Shown: positions 1 through 6,429, counted from the first letter of the stretch. The stretch: DNA of 8,215 nucleotides from an uncultured Bacteroidota bacterium (GCA_903905685.1 CAIVHI010000290.1:1-8215), one strand, 5' to 3'. Numbers and translations: made by a program. The notes: generated from the sequence alone by a model not told the origin.

Positions 1-157
1 AAGCCAGTGCAAAAGGCTCCATGAAGCCCCATTGCCACACCTCGAAAATTTCCTTCATTTTGTAGGCCAACCCCAATGGGTCGTTGGCCTTTACGAGCCC
101 TGAGAAAATGAAGACCAGACCCAATACGATACGCAACAGCCAAATAACGTACTTCAT
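1..157 (-). CDS. DoxX-family membrane protein, N-terminal part (runs off the left edge)
   Basis: Only the first 52 codons are in the window; the gene continues past base 1. The protein begins MKYVIWLLRIVLGLVFIFSG and continues with LVKANDPLGLAYKMKEIF. Residues 4-22 form a hydrophobic segment, read here as the first of an expected four membrane helices. It is followed by the motif FSGLVKANDPLG-YK, which I recognise from the Bacteroidota branch of the DoxX/MauE-like family. These are small inner-membrane proteins, often linked to thiol or quinone redox chemistry; the precise role of this branch is unclear. The ATG at 157 is the natural start because it lies directly before the membrane helix and after an A/T-rich leader. 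The gene lies 224 bases downstream of rnz on the same strand and probably has its own promoter. Family assignment is fairly secure, function is not. Confidence 0.8.
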   Translation of the reverse strand, partial: MKYVIWLLRIVLGLVFIFSGLVKANDPLGLAYKMKEIFEVWQWGFMEPFALA

Positions 158-216
158 AGTAAAAAATATTTAGTTATAATGAGTTCGGCTAATAAGCCTT
201 TTATGTCATTTTAGGG

Positions 217-246
217 TAAATTTAGAAAGAAAAACTGCCGCTGCAA
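217..246 (-). promoter_or_regulatory. Candidate promoter for the DoxX-family gene
   Basis: Read on the minus strand, TTG (246-244) is followed after 19 bases by TAAATTTA (224-217). This fits the Bacteroidota housekeeping sigma consensus of TTG, 19-21 bases, TAnnTTTG, with one mismatch in the last base of the -7 box. Transcription would start near base 210 and give a leader of about 50 bases. The region is A/T-rich, so a chance match is possible. Confidence 0.4.
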
Positions 247-381
247 TACCCTTATGGTAGCAATTTTGTTAATGTTGCACTATCCTTACAGCAGCACTTT
301 GCCCTCATTGTATTGGGCAGCAACGATTTACGCCACGGTAATGCCCGGTATGGGGCGCCGCCGGCACATCAGGCTATGCAG

Positions 382-1284
382 TCAGATGTCGTAAGTCATA
401 CCTTCCACCGCAATCACGGCATTGGGAAAAACCGCAGCGGCTTCTTCCCGGAAGGGGTCAAGTTCACGATATTTGGACGAGAAGTGGCCGAGCAACAGCA
501 ATTGGGTTTCGGCCTCCAGGGCAATCTGGGCGGCTTGGACGGCAGTACAATGGAACCGCATTTTCGCTTTTTCCCTATCGGCATCCAAATAGGTACATTC
601 GTGATAAACCGCATCTGCGCCCAATATCGTCTCCAAATAGCTCTTGGTATATACGGTGTCGGCACAATAAGCATACTTTTTTGGCTTGGGTCCGGGCTCG
701 GTCACCCATTCGTTTTTCACAACCTTCCCCTCGGGCGGCACATAGTCGGCACCTGCTTTGAGCGATTCAAAATGGAGGGGCGAGATGCCGAATTCGGCAC
801 ATTTTTCGGGCGCAATCCGCCGTCCGCGCGTCTTGGCCTCCAATAACAGTCCCCAACACGCTATTCTATGTTCCACCGGGAAGCATTTCAGCACCATGCG
901 TTGGTCTTCGAACAAGACCGTAGGATGTGGGGGCAGGGCATGAAAGTGGAGGGTGTAGCTCAAAGTGGTATCGGCCACCCGCAAGATGGCCATAATAATG
1001 TCTTCCAACTCGGCAGGCGCATAGAGGTGGCAAGGTGCGGTGCGGCCCAGCAAACTCATACTGTTCAGTAGTCCGGGCAGTCCAAAGTAATGGTCGCCGT
1101 GCAGATGGCTGATGAAAATGTGGTGGATGCTTCGCCACTTGATGCCAAAGCGTTGCATGCGGTTTTGGGTGCCTTCACCGCAATCAATCAAAACAATCTC
1201 GCTACCTATGGTTACTGCCTGCGATGTGGGGTGCCGTCCAAATGCCGGCAGTGCGGAGTTGTTTCCGAGTATGGTGACTTTCAT
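382..1284 (-). CDS. rnz: Ribonuclease Z (tRNA 3'-end endonuclease)
   Basis: This is a 300-residue metallo-beta-lactamase-fold zinc hydrolase that cuts the 3' trailer from precursor tRNAs in the cytoplasm. It has the short-form RNase Z length and all expected motifs: the opening MKVTILGNNSALPAFGRHPT, DCGEGTQ (34-40), the zinc motif SHLHGDH (59-65), PVEH (136-139), ADT (208-210), HECT in the HEAT position (228-231), HCT in the HST position (245-247) and GHFSSKY (266-272). The reading frame is open upstream to a TTG at 1356, but the family start is the ATG at 1284, so the 24 extra codons are not counted. The STAS gene lies upstream on the same strand, 58 bases away, and the two are probably co-transcribed. 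Active-site residues look intact, so I expect a working enzyme. Confidence 0.96.
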   Translation of the reverse strand: MKVTILGNNSALPAFGRHPTSQAVTIGSEIVLIDCGEGTQNRMQRFGIKWRSIHHIFISHLHGDHYFGLPGLLNSMSLLGRTAPCHLYAPAELEDIIMAILRVADTTLSYTLHFHALPPHPTVLFEDQRMVLKCFPVEHRIACWGLLLEAKTRGRRIAPEKCAEFGISPLHFESLKAGADYVPPEGKVVKNEWVTEPGPKPKKYAYCADTVYTKSYLETILGADAVYHECTYLDADREKAKMRFHCTAVQAAQIALEAETQLLLLGHFSSKYRELDPFREEAAAVFPNAVIAVEGMTYDI

Positions 1285-1346
1285 GGGTGTATGGTTGTGG
1301 ACGAGGGTTGGGGACGGTTGGTGATGCAAAACTTTTCGAAGTTCAT
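1281..1346 (-). CDS. Possible 21-codon coupling ORF between the STAS gene and rnz
   Basis: An ATG at 1346-1344 overlaps the TGA stop of the STAS gene (ATGA). The frame then runs 21 codons (beginning MNFEKFCITN, ending TTIHP) to a TGA at 1283-1281 that overlaps the rnz ATG, again as ATGA. It therefore fills the whole gap between the two genes. Such overlaps let a terminating ribosome restart at once, so this could serve translational coupling rather than encode a useful peptide. The peptide has no recognisable domain. The arrangement could also be chance, because TGA stops preceded by A are common and the ORF is very short. Confidence 0.2.
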   Translation of the reverse strand: MNFEKFCITNRPQPSSTTIHP

Positions 1347-1717
1347 TCTTCTCCAAGTAGTTCGCGCTCCAGTATCTCCATGCTTACAATGTCGATGGCT
1401 TCGGCCATGCGGGGTGCGATATTGATAGACAAGTCGACCTCATCGCGCTTGAATTCCGCCATTACGGCTCCCGCTACTTCGGTTATTACCAATGATTCGT
1501 GTTCGGAATACAGCAATTCGTGCAGGGAGACTAGAGCAGCCACTGCATCCCCGTTAATCTGCTTTACGTCTTTCATGTCGATGATGAAGTTGGCACTGCC
1601 GTTCCGGCGTATGTCGGCGCAGGTTTCGGCCAGTTTGGCTGCAACAGATGCATCAAACAGCATAGTTTGGGGGGCAACTATCGTGAAAGTTTCTTTGGTA
1701 TCAATTTTGAATTGCAT
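1343..1717 (-). CDS. STAS-domain protein (anti-sigma factor antagonist-like)
   Basis: This 124-residue protein has the size and pattern of a single STAS domain, as in SpoIIAA: an N-terminal strand region (FTIVAPQTMLFDAS, 11-24), a helix, then FIIDMKDVKQINGDAVAALV (44-63) leading into the helix that normally carries the regulatory serine. Aligned with the DSSGLG motif of SpoIIAA, the window protein reads N55-G56-D57-A58, so the phosphorylated serine is a glycine here. Classical control by an anti-sigma kinase is therefore doubtful. The C-terminus (SMEILERELLGEE) resembles STAS proteins found next to rnz in other Bacteroidota. The start at 1717 lies directly before the first strand. It is the first gene of a probable STAS-rnz operon and diverges from clpC. 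The partner protein is unknown. Confidence 0.75.
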   Translation of the reverse strand: MQFKIDTKETFTIVAPQTMLFDASVAAKLAETCADIRRNGSANFIIDMKDVKQINGDAVAALVSLHELLYSEHESLVITEVAGAVMAEFKRDEVDLSINIAPRMAEAIDIVSMEILERELLGEE

Positions 1718-1866
1718 AGTTCCTGAAAATGAGCCTGTAAATTAGCCGTTTGGCCAAAAAAGAGTTTGTATTTTCCGCTTTGTTCTGTAAATTTCGATAT
1801 TTTTCCGATAGGGGACACCGCATTAGGACAAAATTTTTTTTGAAATAGATGGATAAACCGTTCCAA

Positions 1867-1897
1867 TTGGATATTGGCAGGCTTTTTGCTAACTTTA
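1867..1897 (+). promoter_or_regulatory. Candidate clpC promoter
   Basis: TTG (1867-1869), a 20-base spacer and TAACTTTA (1890-1897) match the Bacteroidota consensus TTG, 19-21 bases, TAnnTTTG in all but the last base. The start of transcription would fall near 1902-1904, leaving an A-rich leader of only about 12 bases before the ATG at 1915, with no Shine-Dalgarno sequence. I see no CIRCE-type inverted repeat near it. Confidence 0.5.
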
Positions 1898-1914
1898 ACT
1901 AAAAAAAGTATTTT

Positions 1915-4476
1915 ATGGATTCTAATTTTTCGTCTAAAGTCAAGGAAATCATTTCCTACAGCCGCGAGGAGGCATTGCGGTTGGGAAACGATTTCATTGG
2001 AACCGAACACCTGCTTCTCGGCCTGATTCGGGAAGGCGAGGGTACGGCCCTCAAGGTGCTGCAAAGCATGAAGGTAGACCTGTTCGACTTCAGGAAAGAC
2101 CTCGAAACAGCCATTAAAGATAAAAGCTCCAAACCTGCAGCCAACATCAACAGTCTGCCGCTCACCAAGCAGGCCGAAAAAGTGATACGCATTGCAGTGT
2201 TGGAAGCCAAGTCGTTAAAAAGTGCCACTGTGGAGACCGAGCACCTCATGCTCTCCATTCTCCGCAATAAAGAGAATACAGCCACGCAAATTCTCGGCAA
2301 CTTCGATGTGGACTATGAACGGTTCAAAAGCGAGTTGGCCATCCTGCAAGGGTCATCGCCCAGTGGCGACTACAACGACCCGGGGTCGGAAGAATTTGAG
2401 GACGACGACGACAAGAAGCAGTTCTCCCAACCGAAGAAGCCGAGCGGTCCCGGCGCAGCCAAATCGAAAACGCCGGTGCTCGACAATTTCGGTCGCGACA
2501 TCACCAAGTTTGCCGAAATGGGTGCACTCGACCCCATCGTTGGGCGCGACGAAGAGATAGAACGTGTATCGCAAATCCTCTCCCGCCGCAAAAAGAACAA
2601 TCCGATATTGATTGGCGAACCCGGTGTGGGTAAAACCGCCATCGTAGAAGGTCTCGCGCTCCGCATTGTGCAGCGAAAAGTATCCCGCGTACTGTTCGAT
2701 AAGCGCGTTATCAGTCTCGACCTCGCCGCCCTCGTGGCCGGCACCAAGTATCGCGGCCAGTTTGAAGAGCGCATGAAGGCCATCATGAACGAGCTGGAAA
2801 AGAACCGCGACGTGATTCTGTTCATCGACGAAATCCACACCATAGTGGGTGCCGGTGGCGCTTCAGGCTCGCTCGACGCCTCCAACATCTTCAAACCTGC
2901 CCTCGCCCGCGGCGACCTCCAATGCATAGGTGCATCTACGCTGGATGAATACCGTATGTATATCGAGAAAGACGGCGCGTTGGACCGTAGGTTCCAAAAG
3001 GTGCTCATCGAGCCGCCAAGCGTGGAGGAAACCATCACCATCCTCAACAACATCAAATCGAAATACGAAGACTTCCACAATGTCATTTACGATCAAGAGT
3101 CGATAGTGGCGTGCGTGAAGCTCAGCGACCGGTATATGACTGACCGCCTTTTGCCCGACAAAGCCATCGACGTACTCGATGAAGCCGGTGCAAGGGTGCA
3201 CATCAAGAACATCAACGTTCCCCAAAACATCCTGGAGCTCGAAAAGAAGATTGAGGACATCAAGCAAGAGAAGAATAAGGTGGTGAAGAGCCAACTCTTC
3301 GAAGAAGCCGCCGCTCTGCGCGACAAGGAAAAACGCCTGGGCGAAGAACTGGAAAAGGCTAAAGCAGAGTGGGAAGAAGAAGCGAAGAACAAGCGCTACC
3401 CCATTACCGAAGAGGCCATTGCGGAAGTCATCAGCATGATGACGGGCATACCGGTGATGCGTATGGTGGAAGCCGAGAGCGCCAAGTTGCGCCGCATGGA
3501 AGACGACTTGCGAGCTACGGTGGTGGGCCAAGAAGAAGCTATTGGCAAGATTGTCAAAGCAATCCAACGGAATAGGGTGGGATTGAAAGACCCCCGCAAG
3601 CCTATTGGTTCGTTCATCTTCCTCGGCCCTACCGGGGTTGGTAAGACCGAATTGGCCCGCAGCCTTGCCCGCTACATGTTCGATAGCGACGATGCCTTGA
3701 TCAGGGTGGATATGAGCGAATACATGGAGAAATTCTCATTGAGTCGCCTCATTGGCGCGCCTCCCGGATATGTGGGTTATGAAGAAGGCGGACAGCTCAC
3801 TGAAAAGGTGCGCCGCAAGCCCTACTGCGTCATCCTGCTCGACGAAATAGAAAAAGCACATCCGGACATCTTCAACATCCTCCTGCAGGTGCTGGATGAT
3901 GGGCAGCTCACCGATGGCTTGGGCCGCAAAGTGGACTTCAAGAACTCGCTCATCATCATGACTTCCAACATTGGCGTGCGCCAATTGAAGGACTTCGGTA
4001 CGGGCGTTGGCTTTGCCACAACCGCCAAAACAGTGAGTGCGGATGACACCGGCCGCGGGGTGATTGAGAAAGCGTTGAAACGCACGTTCTCCCCCGAGTT
4101 CCTGAACCGCATAGACGATGTGGTCATCTTCAACTCATTGGAAGAAAAGCACATCAGCGAAATCATCGACATCATCATGAAGGATGTACTGAAACGCTTG
4201 GGTGCGCTCGGGTTCACCCTGTCGCTCACGGATGATGCCAAAAAGTATATTGCCGAAAAAGGCTACGACCAGCAGTTTGGAGCAAGGCCGCTGCACCGGG
4301 CCATTCAAAAGTATCTTGAAGACCCACTGGCCGAAGAAATCCTGAACCACAGGATCAAATCGGGCGACGTGGTGGTGGCGTCGTTTAATGACGAAGAAAA
4401 GAAAATCGTGTTTGCAATAACGTCGCCCGAAGTGCAAATCATTCCGGCCAACGAAGACCCGCACCCGGAAGAGTAA
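1915..4476 (+). CDS. clpC: ClpC-type AAA+ unfoldase (ClpP partner)
   Basis: This is an 853-residue HSP100 ATPase that unfolds proteins and feeds them to the ClpP protease in the cytoplasm. Domains in order: two Clp-N repeats (about 1-145); a linker with an acidic run (FEDDDD, 161-166); AAA1 with Walker A GEPGVGKT (234-241), pore loop KYRG (278-281), Walker B ILFIDEIH (301-308) and arginine fingers in LDRRF (356-360); a short coiled-coil middle domain with a UVR-like stretch (about 437-490); AAA2 with Walker A GPTGVGKT (571-578), pore loop GYVG (618-621), Walker B VILLDEIE (639-646) and sensor-2 GAR (789-791). The tripeptide VGF (698-700) lies where ClpC docks on ClpP. The short middle domain and VGF loop point to ClpC rather than ClpB. 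Length is slightly above the B. subtilis protein. All catalytic motifs are intact. No ctsR, mcsA or mcsB neighbour is visible, so the Firmicutes style of control is not supported. Confidence 0.97.
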   Translation: MDSNFSSKVKEIISYSREEALRLGNDFIGTEHLLLGLIREGEGTALKVLQSMKVDLFDFRKDLETAIKDKSSKPAANINSLPLTKQAEKVIRIAVLEAKSLKSATVETEHLMLSILRNKENTATQILGNFDVDYERFKSELAILQGSSPSGDYNDPGSEEFEDDDDKKQFSQPKKPSGPGAAKSKTPVLDNFGRDITKFAEMGALDPIVGRDEEIERVSQILSRRKKNNPILIGEPGVGKTAIVEGLALRIVQRKVSRVLFDKRVISLDLAALVAGTKYRGQFEERMKAIMNELEKNRDVILFIDEIHTIVGAGGASGSLDASNIFKPALARGDLQCIGASTLDEYRMYIEKDGALDRRFQKVLIEPPSVEETITILNNIKSKYEDFHNVIYDQESIVACVKLSDRYMTDRLLPDKAIDVLDEAGARVHIKNINVPQNILELEKKIEDIKQEKNKVVKSQLFEEAAALRDKEKRLGEELEKAKAEWEEEAKNKRYPITEEAIAEVISMMTGIPVMRMVEAESAKLRRMEDDLRATVVGQEEAIGKIVKAIQRNRVGLKDPRKPIGSFIFLGPTGVGKTELARSLARYMFDSDDALIRVDMSEYMEKFSLSRLIGAPPGYVGYEEGGQLTEKVRRKPYCVILLDEIEKAHPDIFNILLQVLDDGQLTDGLGRKVDFKNSLIIMTSNIGVRQLKDFGTGVGFATTAKTVSADDTGRGVIEKALKRTFSPEFLNRIDDVVIFNSLEEKHISEIIDIIMKDVLKRLGALGFTLSLTDDAKKYIAEKGYDQQFGARPLHRAIQKYLEDPLAEEILNHRIKSGDVVVASFNDEEKKIVFAITSPEVQIIPANEDPHPEE

Positions 4477-4498
4477 GCAAAACGAACATTTATCGCAT

Positions 4499-4545
4499 AA
4501 AAAGCGAACGCCGCATTCCGAAAACAGGTGCGGCGTTCGCTTTTT
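4499..4545. terminator. Bidirectional intrinsic terminator between clpC and the SRPBCC gene
   Basis: The 17-base arm 4499-4515 is perfectly complementary to 4529-4545, with a 13-base loop. The stem core is GCGAACGCCGCA paired with TGCGGCGTTCGC, flanked by five A on the left and five T on the right. It therefore ends in a U-run when read from either strand. It begins 22 bases after the clpC stop and ends 39 bases from the stop of the convergent SRPBCC gene, so it can serve both. Confidence 0.9.
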
Positions 4546-4584
4546 GGGCCGTATTCGCTTGGAGACTCCACCAGGTGTTCAGCC

Positions 4585-5034
4585 TCACGCCTTGGGCTGC
4601 TTGAAGACACCGGTGCCAGTGGTGAGATAGGCGTGCAAGCTGGTGGTTATCCAGTGCGTCCAGCCGGGCTTGCAGTCTTTGTAGCACTCCACGTTGGGTG
4701 TCAGTCCTACATGGGTGAAGGCCACTTCGGTCGTTCCATCGTTCTCCTGAAGGTCGAAAACCAATTGTGTGTCGGTCCACTCCGTCTTGTGGTTGAACCA
4801 AGGCATATGGCAGTCGGTCACCAGCCACACCAGCCGTTTGCCGGGCACGGCTTGGGTTACGGAGAAATGGAAGAACGAATCGCCACCCATTTTTACGGTG
4901 AACTTGTCGTTTTGCTTATCGGCTTCACCGGTAAAGGTCACCCCCCACCATCCCGGCAGGTTGGCAATCATTTTGAATGCCTCCTCAGCACCGATTTTCG
5001 CAGTAAAACCGCAACTGAAATCTTTGTTTTCCAT
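4585..5034 (-). CDS. SRPBCC (START/AHSA1-like) domain protein
   Basis: This 149-residue protein fits the single-domain SRPBCC fold, a hydrophobic cup that binds lipids or other small ligands. Visible family features are the N-terminal strand and helix with the EEAFKMIANLPGWW segment (17-30), the central VPGKRLVWLVTD (63-74), the acidic WTDTQLVFDLQENDGTTEVAFTH stretch (86-108, strands 5-6) and a long C-terminal helix built on GWTHW (124-128) and LHAYLTTG (133-140). No signal peptide is seen, so it is probably cytoplasmic. The ligand cannot be told from sequence. An AraC-type regulator gene lies 67 bases upstream on the same strand. Pairing of such proteins with regulators is common, but a separate -7 box suggests it can also be expressed alone. 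The start ATG at 5034 follows an A/T-rich leader. Confidence 0.85.
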   Translation of the reverse strand: MENKDFSCGFTAKIGAEEAFKMIANLPGWWGVTFTGEADKQNDKFTVKMGGDSFFHFSVTQAVPGKRLVWLVTDCHMPWFNHKTEWTDTQLVFDLQENDGTTEVAFTHVGLTPNVECYKDCKPGWTHWITTSLHAYLTTGTGVFKQPKA

Positions 5035-5056
5035 GTCTTATGTTTGATTTGTAGGG

Positions 5057-5064
5057 CAAAAATA
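5057..5064 (-). promoter_or_regulatory. Candidate -7 box for the SRPBCC gene
   Basis: On the minus strand the sequence TATTTTTG (5064-5057) is a full match to the Bacteroidota -7 consensus TAnnTTTG. It would place the transcript start near 5052, about 18 bases before the ATG at 5034. No TTG is present 19-21 bases upstream; the nearest, in GATTTGTAC, is 26 bases away, so support comes from the -7 box alone. Confidence 0.4.
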
Positions 5065-5101
5065 GAATGGTGGAGTTTGTCTGTATTGTACAAATCGGAA
5101 G

Positions 5102-5932
5102 TCAAACGATAAAGTGCTTCGTGGCCAATTCGTTATGGCTGTTCACGAGACCGCCGGGAGTAAAGCCCGTGAACCTCTTGAATGCCCTGATGAAGTGAGA
5201 CTGGTCGTGGTAGAGCCTGTGGATGTCGTTTTTTAGGATATGTGCATCGGCACCCGATGCCAGAGTATGGTAGTAGTGTTTGAATCTGACGATTTCCATG
5301 AGGTTTTTTGGGCCCGTGCCCAAGTGTTCCTTAAACTTGGTATGGAGCCAACGGGAGCTATATCCGGTTTCCCGTTCTAGGCTCGCCACCCCTACAAGGC
5401 CACTTGTGCGCGCAATTCGGTCTACGCAATATTCGAAGATTGGGTCTGATGTAGTTTGGTCCAGTTGTTTGACGAGGAATTGTTGCAACAAGTGCGCTTT
5501 CAAGAGCAGGTCGTCAGTGTTGGCAAGTCGCCCGAGAAGGTGCTGCGAATTTGGCCCCAAAATTTCGTTGAGGTCTACAATCCTGTTTTTGACTTCGGCA
5601 AATGAAAGTCGAAACAGGCGGTAGGCACCAAGGGTGTTCAATTCAATGACGATGGTTGCGGTATCTACGTCGTGGAGCGCGTCCAAAAAAACGGGAGAAT
5701 CCACGATGCCCGTTAGGGTAAGCCGGTTTTCAGACTGTCTGAAGGTTTTTCCCGCCATTTGTGCCGTGATGCCATTGCGGCAGGTCAATGTCAATTTTAG
5801 GAAGGCATTCGGTACAATGAGCTTGTTGTCGGCCGCCGGCAAGCGGCCACTACTTTCAAATACCGATATTTTTGCCACATATGATTGCAGCGAATAGTGC
5901 GGTGTAACCGGGATGAATCGGAATGTCGTCAT
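5102..5932 (-). CDS. AraC-family transcriptional regulator
   Basis: From the preferred ATG at 5932 this is a 276-residue DNA-binding regulator. The N-terminal half (about 5-125) follows the pattern of the DUF6597-type sensory domain of Bacteroidota AraC proteins (PHYSLQSYVAKISVFES; IELNTLGAYRLFRLSFAEVKNRIVDL). The C-terminal half (about 178-262) is the double helix-turn-helix: first unit around VASLERETGYSSRWLHTKFKEHLG, second around ILKNDIHRLYHDQSHFIRAF, closing with KRFTGFTPGGL. The DQSHFIRAFKRFTG signature (243-256) is typical. The frame stays open for 45 more codons to an ATG at 6067, but that extra part has no homology I recognise and a TAACTTTA promoter-like box falls inside it, so the start at 5932 is favoured. 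Likely targets are its own promoter and perhaps the downstream SRPBCC gene; the inducer is unknown. Confidence 0.9.
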   Translation of the reverse strand: MTTFRFIPVTPHYSLQSYVAKISVFESSGRLPAADNKLIVPNAFLKLTLTCRNGITAQMAGKTFRQSENRLTLTGIVDSPVFLDALHDVDTATIVIELNTLGAYRLFRLSFAEVKNRIVDLNEILGPNSQHLLGRLANTDDLLLKAHLLQQFLVKQLDQTTSDPIFEYCVDRIARTSGLVGVASLERETGYSSRWLHTKFKEHLGTGPKNLMEIVRFKHYYHTLASGADAHILKNDIHRLYHDQSHFIRAFKRFTGFTPGGLVNSHNELATKHFIV

Positions 5933-5956
5933 TGCCACTACAGGTACTTGAATTCC

Positions 5957-5989
5957 TAAAGTTAGGGATGTTTTCCGGAAATGGCCCAA
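5957..5989 (-). promoter_or_regulatory. Candidate promoter for the AraC-family gene
   Basis: On the minus strand, TTG (5989-5987) is followed after 22 bases by TAACTTTA (5964-5957), the same -7 box as at clpC. The spacer is one base longer than the usual 19-21. Transcription would begin about 20 bases before the ATG at 5932, which supports that start over the upstream ATG at 6067. Confidence 0.35.
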
Positions 5990-6072
5990 CCCGGTTGGCG
6001 GAAATTTGCGGCAATCAGCTAGGGCTATTCCCGATATGCGCTCCCCCAAAGAAATACAATTTGGCACATCGT

Positions 6073-6093
6073 CGCCACCAAAATCGGGTGGCG
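6073..6093. repeat. Short GC-rich inverted repeat between the AraC gene and the small ORF
   Basis: CGCCACC (6073-6079) and GGTGGCG (6087-6093) are perfectly complementary, with a 7-base loop AAAATCG. On the plus strand it is followed by GGTTTTAAG, too weak a T-run for a convincing terminator. It lies 58 bases before the ATG of the plus-strand small ORF and about 140 bases before the AraC start. It could be a protein-binding site, a leader hairpin or chance. Confidence 0.35.
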
Positions 6094-6151
6094 GGTTTTA
6101 AGTAGGGGTGCTTGTATAATTGCATTTTACCGTAAATCTACAAAATAAATT

Positions 6152-6340
6152 ATGGCCATTTTGGATAGCTACAAGGAGGATGTCGCGGGGCGTAGCATGA
6201 AGTATAAAGTAAAATCGCATTTGAACCCCATCGACATTATGGACTATTTCGACAATTATTATTTCTTGAAATTGTCAATGCGGGACGTGCTTCACCGGCA
6301 GATTGAGCTCCTTGAGGAAAAAGCGATAAAGAACCCTTAG
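6152..6340 (+). CDS. Hypothetical protein, 62 residues
   Basis: I do not recognise this protein. It begins MAILDSYKEDVAGR, is highly charged, carries an aromatic cluster DYFDNYYFLKL (31-41) and ends in a likely amphipathic helix (MRDVLHRQIELLEEKAIK, 43-60). There is no signal peptide, membrane segment or cysteine. In favour of a real gene: the ATG follows an A/T-rich leader (ACAAAATAAATT) of the type used in this phylum, codon choice is reasonable for the window, and it occupies the only plus-strand slot between two minus-strand units. Against: it is short, no clear promoter is seen, and it could be a gene remnant. It stands alone, with the AraC gene divergent on its left and the DksA-like gene convergent on its right. 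Confidence 0.45.
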   Translation: MAILDSYKEDVAGRSMKYKVKSHLNPIDIMDYFDNYYFLKLSMRDVLHRQIELLEEKAIKNP

Positions 6341-6429
6341 TTCATTGAGGCTATCGGTCGAAGTCGTCAATTGTTATATGGTATCCGCCAACAAATCCAT
6401 TTGTCGGCCGGCAATCATTTTTTAAACAA

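Noticed and set aside
313..846. 177-codon plus-strand frame over rnz
   Set aside because: Antisense shadow of rnz, with low-complexity composition and no family features.
1285..1356. 24-residue N-terminal extension of RNase Z from a TTG at 1356
   Set aside because: The family start MKVTILGNNSALPAFG is exactly at the ATG 1284, and the extension is Pro/His-rich with no family counterpart.
1749..1758. Perfect 10-base palindrome TTTGGCCAAA upstream of the STAS gene
   Set aside because: Too short and A/T-flanked to separate from chance. No second copy is seen at clpC, though it could be an operator.
1718..1914. Promoter for the STAS-rnz operon and a CIRCE heat-shock repeat
   Set aside because: I searched the divergent region on the minus strand and found no -7 box with a correctly spaced TTG. 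No TTAGCACTC-type inverted repeat is present either.
2353..3086. Long minus-strand frames inside clpC (161 and 238 codons)
   Set aside because: They are antisense to a fully conserved clpC, contain no domain I recognise, and reflect the codon bias of the real gene.
6115..6122. TATAATTG as a promoter for the 62-codon ORF
   Set aside because: One mismatch to TAnnTTTG but no TTG at the right distance upstream, so it cannot be told from A/T-rich background.
6401..6420. Weak hairpin TTGTCGGCCGGCAA followed by T-run after the small ORF
   Set aside because: The stem has at most five pairs including a wobble, and the much stronger hairpin at 6430-6468 lies just beyond.
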